A stretch of 64,000 bases of DNA, from NCBI RefSeq assembly GCF_001899645.1, contig NZ_MKVV01000035.1, positions 37,253-101,252 on the forward strand, written 5' to 3'. Shown here piece by piece: positions 1 through 9,306 of the stretch. Within the stretch, counting starts at the first letter, position 1, and each line of letters starts with the position of its first letter. Source of the DNA: Pseudonocardia sp. 73-21 (GTDB lineage: Bacteria; Actinomycetota; Actinomycetes; Mycobacteriales; Pseudonocardiaceae). The notes beneath the pieces are model-generated. The model was not told the origin of the DNA, searched no databases, and saw only the letters and a list, made by a program, of their open reading frames with translations. Position numbers and translations under genes: made by a program.

Positions 1-3000
1 CGTCCAGCGGCTCGACGGTGAGCGGCAGGACGCCATCCGCACCGGGCAGGTCGTCTCCCGCGCCATCACCGACCTGCAGCTCCTGCAGGGGCTGCTGTCG
101 ATGGTGCCGCTGTCGCTCGGCACGGTCGTGCTCGTGGTGGTGTCGGTGGGCGCGATGCTGTGGCTCTCGCCGGCGCTCACGCTCGTGGCGCTGGTGCTGC
201 TCCCGCTGGCCGGGTGGGTGACGCTGAAGTCCCGCGCCACCCTGTTCCCGGCCACCTGGTCGGCGCAGCAGCGGGCCGCCGACATCGCGCAGCAGGTCGA
301 GGAGACCGTCACCGGCGTGCGGGTGGTGAAGGGCTTCGGGCAGGAGGCGCGCGAGGTCGCGGCGCTGGAGCGCGGCGCGAAGCGGCTGTTCGCCGAGCGG
401 CTGCGCGCCGCCCGGATGACCGCCCGGCTCAACCCCACCCTGCTCACGCTGCCCACGCTCGGGCAGGTGGGTGTCATCGCCGTCGGCGGCTACCTCGCAC
501 TCAACGGCTCGATCACGCTGGGCACGTTCCTCGCGTTCACCACCTACGTGGCCGGGCTGGTCGGCCCGGCCCGGCTGCTGGGCTCGCTGGTGGTCACCGC
601 ACAGCTCGCGCGGGCCGGCGTGGAGCGCGTGTACGACCTGATCGACTCCCACCCCGACATCGTCGATCCGGTGTCCCCCGCCGCCCTGCCCGAGGGTCCG
701 CTGTCCGTGGAGCTCGACCACGTCACGTTCGGCTACTCCCGCCGCGAGCCGGTGCTCGACGACGCGTCGCTGCGGGTGGAGCCGGGGGAGACGCTCGCGC
801 TCGTGGGCACGGCCGGCTCCGGCAAGTCCACGGCGGCGCTGCTGCTGCCGCGCTTCTACGACCCGCAGGCCGGCGAGCTGCGCCTCGGTGGCGTGCCGCT
901 GCGGGACCTGCGCCTGCACGACCTGCGCCGCGAGCTGGGCGTGGTGTTCGAGGAGGCGTTCCTGTTCTCCGACAGCATCGGCGCCAACATCGCCTACGGC
1001 CGCCCCGACGCGAGCGACGAGGAGATCCGCGCCGCGGCCCGTGCGGCCCAGGTGGACACGTTCGTCGACCAGCTCCCCGACGGCTACGACACCCTCGTCG
1101 GCGAGCGCGGGCTCACGCTGTCGGGCGGGCAGCGCCAGCGCATCGCCCTGGCCCGCGCGGTGCTCACCGACCCGCGGGTCCTCGTGCTCGACGACGCCAC
1201 CTCCGCGGTCGACACCGCCACCGAGGCGGCCATCCACGAGACGCTGCGCGTGCTGACGGAGGGCCGCACCACGCTGCTCGTCGCCCACCGCCGATCCACC
1301 CTCGCCCTGGCCGACCGCGTGGCCGTGCTCGACGCCGGGCGCGTGGTCGACGTCGGCACCGAGGCGGAGCTGACGGCGCGGTCGCCGCTGTTCCGGGAGC
1401 TGCTGGCGCTCGCCGATCCGTCCGGCGCGGCCCCGCGGCCTCCGGCTCCGGCCCGTCCGGCGCTGGGCGGCGTCACCGCCGAGCTGTGGCCGGAGCCGGT
1501 GGCCCCCGGCGCCCGGAGCACGGCCGCCCCCGACCCGGGCATGGGCGCGTCGGGCATGGTGGGCGTCCTGCCGCCCTCGCCCCGGCTGATGGCGGCGGTG
1601 GCGAAGCTGCCCCCCGCCGTCGACGTCCCGAAGCTCGGCGCCACCGACCCCACCGCACCCGACCCGGCCATGAGCGATGAGCTGGGCCGGCTCGGCCGGC
1701 TGCTCCGGCCGGTCCGCGGGCTGCTGGCGCTGGGCATCACCCTCGTCGCCCTCGATGCGCTCAGCTCGCTGGCGTTCCCCAACATCGCCCGCCTCGCCGT
1801 CGACGGCGGCATCACCTCGAAGGCGCCCGGCATCCTGCTGGCGGCCACGCTGCTCGGGCTGGGCGTCGTCGCGGTCAGCTGGCTGGTGGTGGCGGCCGAG
1901 ACCTACGTCACCGCCCGGGCCGGGGAGAGCCTGCTCTACCTGCTGCGCGTGCGCAGCTACGCGCACCTGCAGCGGCTCGGCCTCGACTTCTACGAGCGCG
2001 AGCTCTCGGGCCGCATCATGACGCGGATGACCACCGACGTCGACGCGCTGTCCACGTTCCTGCAGACCGGCCTGGCGCAGGCGATCGTCAGCCTGATCAC
2101 GGTGGTCGGCGTGGCGGTGGCGCTGCTCGTCACCGACATCGAGCTGGCGCTCGTCGCGCTGGCGGTGTTCCCGGTGCTGATCGTGGCCACCGTGGTGTTC
2201 CGGCGGCTGTCGTCGCGGGCGTACACGGAGGCGCGGGAGAAGGTCGGCATCGTCAACGCGGACATGCAGGAGAACGTCACCGGCGTCCGCATCGCGCAGG
2301 CCTACGTGCGCGAGGAGCGCAGCGCCCGGAGGTTCTCCGACCGCAGCGCCGCCTACCGCCGCTCGCGGCTGCGCGCCCAGACCTACATCGCCACCTACTT
2401 CCCCGGTGTGGCACTGCTGTCGGACATCGCCACGGTGGCGGTGCTCGGGGTCGGGGCGGCCCGCCTCGCGTCGGGTGACCTGACCGCCGGCATCCTCACG
2501 GCGTTCCTGCTCTACCTGGGGCTGTTCTTCGCGCCGGTCCAGCAGCTCTCGCAGGTGTTCGACTCCTACCAGCAGGCCCGGGTCGGGCTCAACCGCATCA
2601 CCGACCTGCTGCGCACCCCCACCACCGTGCCCCCGGAGCCCGACGGCGAGGCGGTGGCGGTGCCCGACCGGCTGCGCGGCGAGGTCGAGCTGCGCGACGT
2701 GTCGTTCTCCTACGCCGGAGCGGCCACCCCCGCGCTCGACCGCGTCTCGTTGCGGGTGGCGCCGGGGGAGACCGTCGCGCTGGTCGGGGCCACCGGCGCC
2801 GGCAAGTCCACGCTGGTCAAGCTGCTGGCCCGGTTCTACGACGCCGGGTCGGGCGAGGTGCTGATCGACGGCGTGGACGTGCGGCGGTTCCGGCTCGCCG
2901 ACTACCGTCACCGGCTCGGCATCGTGCCGCAGGAGGCACACCTGTTCACCGGCGACGTCGCCGCGAACATCGCCTACGCCCGCCCCGACGCCCCGCCCGC

Positions 3001-3415
3001 GCAGATCGAGGCGGCCGCGCGGGCCGTCGGAGCGCTGGATCTGGTGCGCGGCCTGCCCGGTGGCTTCCGACATCCGGTCGGCGAGCGGGGCCAGGGCCTG
3101 TCGTCGGGGCAGCGCCAGCTCATCGCGCTGGCCCGCGCCGAGCTGGCCGACCCCGACGTGCTGCTGTTCGACGAGGCCACGGCCGCGCTCGACCCCGCCA
3201 CCGAGGCCGCGGTGCTCGCCGCGGGCGACCACGTCACCTCCCGGCGCACGGCGTTCGTCGTCGCCCACCGGCTGGCCACGGCGGCCCGCGCCGACCGCAT
3301 CCTGGTGCTGGAGGGCGGCCGGATCGTGGAGCAGGGCACCCACGCCGAGCTGCTGGCGATGGGCGGCCGCTACGCCACGCTGTGGGAGGCGGGGGAGCTG
3401 GAACCGGCGGCCTGA
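1..3415 (+). CDS. Fused double ABC exporter (TMD-NBD-TMD-NBD), 5' end missing
   Basis: The frame is already open at base 2, so the true start lies left of the window; about 1,137 residues are visible. Two complete half-transporters are joined by a Pro/Ala-rich linker at about nt 1430-1680. NBD1 has Walker A GTAGSGKST, signature LSGGQRQR and Walker B VLVLDDATSAVD. NBD2 has Walker A GATGAGKST, signature LSSGQRQL and Walker B VLLFDEATAALD. Both H-loop histidines (VAHR) are present. In NBD1 the catalytic Glu after Walker B is Asp, and the partner signature in NBD2 is altered, the pattern of heterodimeric exporters with one degenerate ATP site. Multidrug or lipid-type export across the cell membrane is the family role; the substrate is unknown. 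A hairpin follows the stop directly. Confidence 0.93.
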   Translation, partial: VQRLDGERQDAIRTGQVVSRAITDLQLLQGLLSMVPLSLGTVVLVVVSVGAMLWLSPALTLVALVLLPLAGWVTLKSRATLFPATWSAQQRAADIAQQVEETVTGVRVVKGFGQEAREVAALERGAKRLFAERLRAARMTARLNPTLLTLPTLGQVGVIAVGGYLALNGSITLGTFLAFTTYVAGLVGPARLLGSLVVTAQLARAGVERVYDLIDSHPDIVDPVSPAALPEGPLSVELDHVTFGYSRREPVLDDASLRVEPGETLALVGTAGSGKSTAALLLPRFYDPQAGELRLGGVPLRDLRLHDLRRELGVVFEEAFLFSDSIGANIAYGRPDASDEEIRAAARAAQVDTFVDQLPDGYDTLVGERGLTLSGGQRQRIALARAVLTDPRVLVLDDATSAVDTATEAAIHETLRVLTEGRTTLLVAHRRSTLALADRVAVLDAGRVVDVGTEAELTARSPLFRELLALADPSGAAPRPPAPARPALGGVTAELWPEPVAPGARSTAAPDPGMGASGMVGVLPPSPRLMAAVAKLPPAVDVPKLGATDPTAPDPAMSDELGRLGRLLRPVRGLLALGITLVALDALSSLAFPNIARLAVDGGITSKAPGILLAATLLGLGVVAVSWLVVAAETYVTARAGESLLYLLRVRSYAHLQRLGLDFYERELSGRIMTRMTTDVDALSTFLQTGLAQAIVSLITVVGVAVALLVTDIELALVALAVFPVLIVATVVFRRLSSRAYTEAREKVGIVNADMQENVTGVRIAQAYVREERSARRFSDRSAAYRRSRLRAQTYIATYFPGVALLSDIATVAVLGVGAARLASGDLTAGILTAFLLYLGLFFAPVQQLSQVFDSYQQARVGLNRITDLLRTPTTVPPEPDGEAVAVPDRLRGEVELRDVSFSYAGAATPALDRVSLRVAPGETVALVGATGAGKSTLVKLLARFYDAGSGEVLIDGVDVRRFRLADYRHRLGIVPQEAHLFTGDVAANIAYARPDAPPAQIEAAARAVGALDLVRGLPGGFRHPVGERGQGLSSGQRQLIALARAELADPDVLLFDEATAALDPATEAAVLAAGDHVTSRRTAFVVAHRLATAARADRILVLEGGRIVEQGTHAELLAMGGRYATLWEAGELEPAA

Positions 3416-3420
3416 TCTGA

Positions 3421-3444
3421 TTCCTGCCCGATTTCGGGCAGGAA
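3421..3444 (+). terminator. Hairpin terminator after the ABC exporter gene
   Basis: Perfect inverted repeat with 10-bp arms (TTCCTGCCCG / CGGGCAGGAA) and a 4-base ATTT loop, starting 5 bases after the exporter stop codon. No long T run follows, which is common for actinobacterial terminators. It separates the exporter from the small gene and glmS. Confidence 0.75.
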
Positions 3445-3483
3445 AGTTGGTGTTCTGGCCGCGATCGGGCACCATTGCCCCTC

Positions 3484-3747
3484 GTGCCCGCCCCCGACGA
3501 TCTCGTGGACCACCTCGTGCGCAGCACCCCGCTCAGCCCGACCGAGGCGGCGCGGGTGGTGGCGGAGGTCGTGCAGTACTTCGGCGAACCGGTACCGGAC
3601 TTCGTCCGCCGCCGGCACGCCGAACTGAAACGTCGCGGGCTCACCAACGACCAGATATTTGCCGGCCTCGACGCGGAGCTGGCCCAGCGGCGGTTCGCCT
3701 CGCCGCCGCTGTCGGAGCGCCAGCTGCGTCGCATCGTCTACGGATAA
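3484..3747 (+). CDS. Small conserved-looking protein upstream of glmS, function unknown
   Basis: An 87-residue protein if translation starts at GTG 3484; a TTG at 3475 would add three residues. It is charged and predicted helical, without a signal peptide or membrane segment. The C-terminal half is Arg-rich and ends in an ELAQRR...PPLSERQLRRIVYG tail, which reads like a conserved actinobacterial family, but I do not recognise a named domain. The stop lies 10 bases before the glmS start and the glmS ribosome binding site overlaps its stop region, so the two are almost certainly co-transcribed and possibly translationally coupled. A role connected with amino-sugar synthesis is only a guess from position. 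Confidence 0.7.
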   Translation: MPAPDDLVDHLVRSTPLSPTEAARVVAEVVQYFGEPVPDFVRRRHAELKRRGLTNDQIFAGLDAELAQRRFASPPLSERQLRRIVYG

Positions 3748-3757
3748 GGACACTCGC

Positions 3758-5584
<1,827 letters not shown>

Positions 5585-6079
5585 CTACACCCAGTAGGTG
5601 TCGTGGCGGAGCATGAACGCGGCCCTGGCCTCCTCGTCGGTCAGCGCCTCGCGGCGGGCGGGGTCGGCGAGGGTCTCGAAGTAGTCCTCGCGAGGGGCGC
5701 CCGGAGCGAAGTGCAGCAGCATCGACGCGGGCGCGCCCGACTCGTTGCGGAACCCGTGGATGCCGCCCTCGGGCACGTGGACGAAGTCGCCGGGGCGGGT
5801 CGGCACCCAGGCCTTCCCGTCGAAGATCATGATCTCGCCGGTCAGCACGTAGAACGACTCGGAGATGCTGCGGTGGAAGTGCGGGTCCGGGCCGCTGCGG
5901 CCCGGACCCATCTCCCAGCGGTAGAGGCCGAACTTCCCGTCCGTCGACGCACCGGAGGCCAGGTAGTGGCAGGCCCCGCCGTCGGGGTTGGCGATGTCGG
6001 GCGGGGTGTCCGCCGGGCGGTAGGTGGCGGTGACCTCGCCGTCGGCACCGAGGTAGCGGCCGGGTGGGTAGGTGCTCAT
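5585..6079 (-). CDS. Cupin-domain protein
   Basis: A 164-residue single-domain cupin. Visible motifs are HFHRSISESFYVLTGE (cupin motif 1, with metal-ligand type His-x-His and Glu) and PGDFVHVPEGGIHGFRN (motif 2). Small cupins of this sort bind a metal and serve as enzymes or sensors; the substrate cannot be read from sequence. Its ATG overlaps the stop of the sigma-factor gene by 4 bases (ATGA), so it is the last gene of a SnoaL/sigma/cupin operon. Its stop abuts the glmS stop on the other strand. Confidence 0.88.
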   Translation of the reverse strand: MSTYPPGRYLGADGEVTATYRPADTPPDIANPDGGACHYLASGASTDGKFGLYRWEMGPGRSGPDPHFHRSISESFYVLTGEIMIFDGKAWVPTRPGDFVHVPEGGIHGFRNESGAPASMLLHFAPGAPREDYFETLADPARREALTDEEARAAFMLRHDTYWV

Positions 6080-6990
6080 GGGGCCATGCTGCCCGGCAGG
6101 GCGAAGTCCGTGAACACCTGCGGATCCTGGAACACCACGGTGTGCGCCACCCGCCCGCCCCGGACCGTGAACACCTGCAGCGTGTGCAGCCCGCCGTCGA
6201 GGTACGCCGCGACGGCGGGCTGGCCGTTCGCGGCGGTCGGCACCAGCCCCCACCGGCCGGTGCGCCTCGCGAACATCCCCGTCATGAACGCGCCGTAGCT
6301 CTCCCGGCCGCGGTACCAGTGCGGCACGGGCGGCATCTCCAGCACGACGTCCTCGGTGAGCAGGGCGACGAGCGCGTCGACGTCGGCGGCCTCGAACGCC
6401 GTGACGTAGCGGCGCACCGCATCGTCGGCCGGCTCCTCGACGGTCTCCTCCCGCAGGCCCGCGGCGGCCAGCCCCGCCCGGGCCCGTTGCAGGGCGCTGT
6501 TGACCGCGGCCGTGGTCATGTCGAGCTGCCCGGCCACCTCGGCGGCGCTGAACTCCAGCACCTCGCGCAGCACCAGCACCGCCCGCTGCCGGGGCGGGAG
6601 CGTCTGCATCGCCGCGACGAGGGCGAGCCGCAACGCCGAGCGTTCCGAGGCCCGGATCGCCGGGTCGAGCCGGGCGTCGGGGAACGGCCGCAGCCACGGC
6701 ACCTCTAACGACGGTACGAGCGGGGCGCCGGGATCGTCGCCGGGCGCGCCCAGCCCGGACGGGAGCGGGCGCCGGGCCCGCCCCTCCAGCGCCGTGAGGC
6801 ACGCGTTGGTGGCGATCCGGTAGAGCCACGTGCGCAGTGACGCCCGGTTGCCGTCGTAGCGGTCGCGGGCCTTCCACGCCCGCAGCATCGTCTCCTGCAC
6901 GAGATCCTCGGCCTCGTGCACGGAGCCGAGCATCCGGTAGCAGTGCACGACGAGCTCGCGGCGGTGCGGCTCGATGTCGATCGTCGTCAC
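6076..6990 (-). CDS. ECF-type sigma-70 factor with C-terminal SnoaL-like domain (SigG / TIGR02960-like)
   Basis: A 304-residue protein from GTG 6990; upstream in-frame codons are Arg-rich and unlikely to be coding. Region 2 (HCYRMLGSVHEAEDLVQET ... RASLRTWLYRIATNACL) and region 4 (LPPRQRAVLVLREVLEFS, helix-turn-helix near residue 180) are clear. An extra domain of about 110 residues follows, opening with AVRRYVTAFEAADVDALVALL, a SnoaL/NTF2-like fold as found in SigG- and SigJ-type sigma factors of mycobacteria. In that group the SnoaL tail controls activity in place of an anti-sigma factor. No anti-sigma gene is present here, which fits. It is preceded 5 bases upstream by a second SnoaL-like gene. 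Confidence 0.92.
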   Translation of the reverse strand: MTTIDIEPHRRELVVHCYRMLGSVHEAEDLVQETMLRAWKARDRYDGNRASLRTWLYRIATNACLTALEGRARRPLPSGLGAPGDDPGAPLVPSLEVPWLRPFPDARLDPAIRASERSALRLALVAAMQTLPPRQRAVLVLREVLEFSAAEVAGQLDMTTAAVNSALQRARAGLAAAGLREETVEEPADDAVRRYVTAFEAADVDALVALLTEDVVLEMPPVPHWYRGRESYGAFMTGMFARRTGRWGLVPTAANGQPAVAAYLDGGLHTLQVFTVRGGRVAHTVVFQDPQVFTDFALPGSMAP

Positions 6991-6995
6991 CCGGG

Positions 6996-7418
6996 TCAGT
7001 GTGCCGGTGCGTTGGCGTACGCGGCGATCCTCCACTCGCCGTCGCGGCGCACGAGCACCCACGTGGCGCTCACCTCGCGCTCCGGCGGCAGCGACTCCTC
7101 GCCGGGCATCAGGACGCCCGCGGTGCTCACGACGATCGCGGTGTCCGGCCCGGGGAAGCGGATGCTCGCCGCGTCGTCGACGCCGCGGGAACCCTTCAAC
7201 GGCCCGGCGAAGGAGGCGGCCATCCCGGCGCGCAGCGCGTCGCGGCTGTGGTGCACGACGCCGGGCCGCACGACGGAGGCGTCGTCGAGGTAGAGCGGGA
7301 CGAGCGCGTCGGCGTCGTTCGCGGCCCAGGCGTCGTAGAAGCGGTCGAGCACGGCGCGGACGGCGGTGGTGTCGGTGGTGGTGTCGGTGGTGGTGTCGGT
7401 GCTGATGGTGCCGGTCAT
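6996..7418 (-). CDS. SnoaL-like / SgcJ-EcaC family small protein
   Basis: A 140-residue protein with an NTF2-like fold: AVRAVLDRFYDAWAANDADALVPLYLDDASVV at the start and WVLVRRDGEWRIAAYANAPAH at the end, the usual SgcJ/EcaC ending. The fold is used for small-molecule isomerases, hydrolases and binding proteins; a substrate is not evident. It leads a three-gene operon (5 bases to the sigma factor). Its first 20 residues are a Thr/Asp repeat encoded by a 12-bp tandem repeat, so the true start could lie after the repeat. Confidence 0.85.
   Translation of the reverse strand: MTGTISTDTTTDTTTDTTAVRAVLDRFYDAWAANDADALVPLYLDDASVVRPGVVHHSRDALRAGMAASFAGPLKGSRGVDDAASIRFPGPDTAIVVSTAGVLMPGEESLPPEREVSATWVLVRRDGEWRIAAYANAPAH
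7365..7400. repeat. 12-bp tandem repeat, three copies, inside the SnoaL-like gene
   Basis: Three exact copies of GGTGGTGTCGGT in a row. On the coding strand they give a TDTT repeat in the N-terminus. Because the unit is a multiple of three, copy-number change would alter protein length without shifting the frame. Confidence 0.9.
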
Positions 7419-7493
7419 GAGAACTCTCCCTCGGTGGTGGTGTCGAGGGATGTACCGGTGACGGGGCCGGGACTCATCGGTGAGCCGCTGAGT

Positions 7494-8015
7494 TCAGGCC
7501 GACGCGGGCTCCGGGCCCGTCAGCCAGGTGCAGACCGGCGAGAGCGCGATGCTCATCGGCACGTGCGGCTGGCCGACGTAGGTCTCGACCTCGCCGGCCG
7601 TGCTCCAGCCGAGCCGGTGGAAGAAGCGCTCGTTGGCCACCTGGACGTGGGCGTGCATGACCCGCCCGCCGCGGGCGCTCGCGGTGGCCACGGCGAAGCG
7701 GACGAGCGGCCCGCCGATGCTCGCCGAGCGGAACTCGGGCAGCACCGCGAGCCGGTCGCCCAGCCACTCGCCGGGGCCGGTGGGGTGGAGCCGCACGGTG
7801 CCCGCCGGGCACCCGTCGTAGAGGGCGAGCACGTGGATCACGTCGTCCCGGGCGTCGTGGGCGTCGAGGTCGGAGAGTGTGAACACCCCCTGCTCCTCGA
7901 CGAACACGGCGTGGCGGATGGCGTGGTGCGCGGCCCGTGACGCCGCGTCCGAGGCCGGTCGGCACAGCACCGGGTCGATCCCGACGAGCGCAGTGACCGG
8001 TCGCGACGGCCTCAC
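7494..8015 (-). CDS. N-acetyltransferase, MSMEG_0567/Sll0786 (NitE) type
   Basis: A 173-residue GNAT-family protein with start GTG 8015. The acceptor-side opening HAIRHAVFVEEQGVF and the acetyl-CoA pyrophosphate-loop region LAVLPEFRSASIGGPLVRFA are recognisable. The length and the VFVEEQGVF stretch match the nitrogen-starvation GNAT of the Nit1C cluster, which lies beside the radical SAM protein in mycobacteria, cyanobacteria and cyanide-assimilating bacteria. Here the radical SAM gene lies immediately upstream on the same strand, separated by a 55-bp repeated element. The substrate is unknown. The family assignment rests on motif and neighbour memory, not a search. Confidence 0.82.
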   Translation of the reverse strand: MRPSRPVTALVGIDPVLCRPASDAASRAAHHAIRHAVFVEEQGVFTLSDLDAHDARDDVIHVLALYDGCPAGTVRLHPTGPGEWLGDRLAVLPEFRSASIGGPLVRFAVATASARGGRVMHAHVQVANERFFHRLGWSTAGEVETYVGQPHVPMSIALSPVCTWLTGPEPASA

Positions 8016-8031
8016 CGGCCGGTGCGGGGTC

Positions 8032-8086
8032 GTGCGCGGAAATCCGGGCGGGAACACCGTTATCCGCGCACGGGCGGCGGAGCCGC
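8032..8086. repeat. Copy 1 of a dispersed element of about 55 bp with inverted ends
   Basis: GTGCGCGGA at one side and TCCGCGCAC at the other form inverted ends, followed by GGGCGGCGGAGCCGC. A second copy with the same ends, spacing and GC tail is at 27596-27650. This copy fills the gap between the radical SAM stop and the GNAT start and could act as a hairpin between the two genes. Confidence 0.75.
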
Positions 8087-9238
8087 TCACTCGGGGCGCC
8101 GGCCGATCTGGAGCAGGGGAGCGCTGGTCGGGGCCCCGCCGGTCGGCCCGCACGGGGCGGCGGAGCCGGCGGTCTGCACGAGGTTGAGCGACGAGCAGGC
8201 CTGGCAGCGCGCGCAGCCGGCCACCGCGGTGTGGGCGCCGAGGCCGCGCTCGGCGAGGAAGCCCGCGACCTTGCGGTAGATCGGCTCCGTGTACTCCCGC
8301 GACGGCGCGGGCACGTCCTCCATCAGCGACCCCGCGACGGGCCGCAGCGGCACCACGAACGGGTAGACGCCGATGTCGACGGCGCGCTTGCACGCGTCGA
8401 TCGTCAGCTGGGGGTCCTCGCCCATGCCCAGGATGACGTAGGTGGAGACGCGGCCCTCGCCGAACACCTTCACGGCGTGCTCCCACGTGCGGAAGTACGT
8501 CTCGATGCCGGTGCGGAACTTGCCCGGGGCCACCTTCGCGAGCACGGCCGGGTCGAACGTCTCGATGTGGATGCCCAGCGCGTCGACGCCCATGTCGTGC
8601 ACCTGGTCGATCACCGAGAGGTCACGCGGCGGCTCGAACTGGATCTCCACGGGCAGCCCGGCGGCCTCCTTGACCGCCTGTCCGCACTTCGCGACGTACA
8701 ACGCGCCGCGGTCGGGGGCCACCGACGAGCCGGTGGTGAGGGTGGCGTCGACCGCGCCGTCGAGCTCCTTGGCGGCGATAGCCACCTCGGCCAGCATCTC
8801 GGGGGTCTTCTTCGCGATGGTGGCGCCCGAGGCGAGCGAGAGGCCGATGCCGCAGAAGCCGCACTGGTCGGAGTTGCCCCAGTAGTTGCAGGCCTGCACG
8901 ACGGTGGAGGCGAGGGAGTCCAGGTGCAGCAGCGCGATCTGGTGGTACGGCACGCCGTCGGCGGTCTCGAGGTCGTAGAACCTCGGCCGCGCGGTGCCGG
9001 CCACCGACGCGATCTTGACGCCGTCGCGGTAGATGCCCTGGCCGTCGTCCTCGGCGCGCAGCGAGTACGGGGAGGAGTCGCTGGGGGGCACCGTGACGGG
9101 CACGCCCTCGATCCACAGCATCCCGGAGTCCGAGGGCCCGGCCCCGCCCTTGCGGGCCGTCTCGAGCGTGGTCTCCAGACGCAGGCCGACGCTCTGCAGG
9201 TCCATGATGAGTCCTGCGGTGTCCGCCACCAGGGTCAT
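8087..9238 (-). CDS. Radical SAM protein, MSMEG_0568/Sll0785 (NitD) type
   Basis: A 383-residue protein of the biotin-synthase-like radical SAM group associated with Nit1C clusters. The presumed Fe-S motif is ACNYWGNSDQCGFCGIG, which is Cys-x8-Cys-x2-Cys, not the usual Cys-x3-Cys-x2-Cys. A further Cys group (GCARCQACSSL) sits near residue 355 and may hold a second cluster or metal. Barrel segments are typical: LPVEIQFEPPRD, GIHIETFDP and YVILGMGEDP. The start ATG 9238 has a purine-rich GGAGCAGGAGC immediately upstream. The reaction catalysed by this family is not established. It is probably co-transcribed with the downstream GNAT and is divergent from the glycosyltransferase. Confidence 0.88.
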   Translation of the reverse strand: MTLVADTAGLIMDLQSVGLRLETTLETARKGGAGPSDSGMLWIEGVPVTVPPSDSSPYSLRAEDDGQGIYRDGVKIASVAGTARPRFYDLETADGVPYHQIALLHLDSLASTVVQACNYWGNSDQCGFCGIGLSLASGATIAKKTPEMLAEVAIAAKELDGAVDATLTTGSSVAPDRGALYVAKCGQAVKEAAGLPVEIQFEPPRDLSVIDQVHDMGVDALGIHIETFDPAVLAKVAPGKFRTGIETYFRTWEHAVKVFGEGRVSTYVILGMGEDPQLTIDACKRAVDIGVYPFVVPLRPVAGSLMEDVPAPSREYTEPIYRKVAGFLAERGLGAHTAVAGCARCQACSSLNLVQTAGSAAPCGPTGGAPTSAPLLQIGRRPE

Positions 9239-9306
9239 GCTCCTGCTCCGTTCACTGAAGTGTTCGATCGTGTCATATAGGAAACCTCGGGCGGGCTGCT
9301 GTCAAG

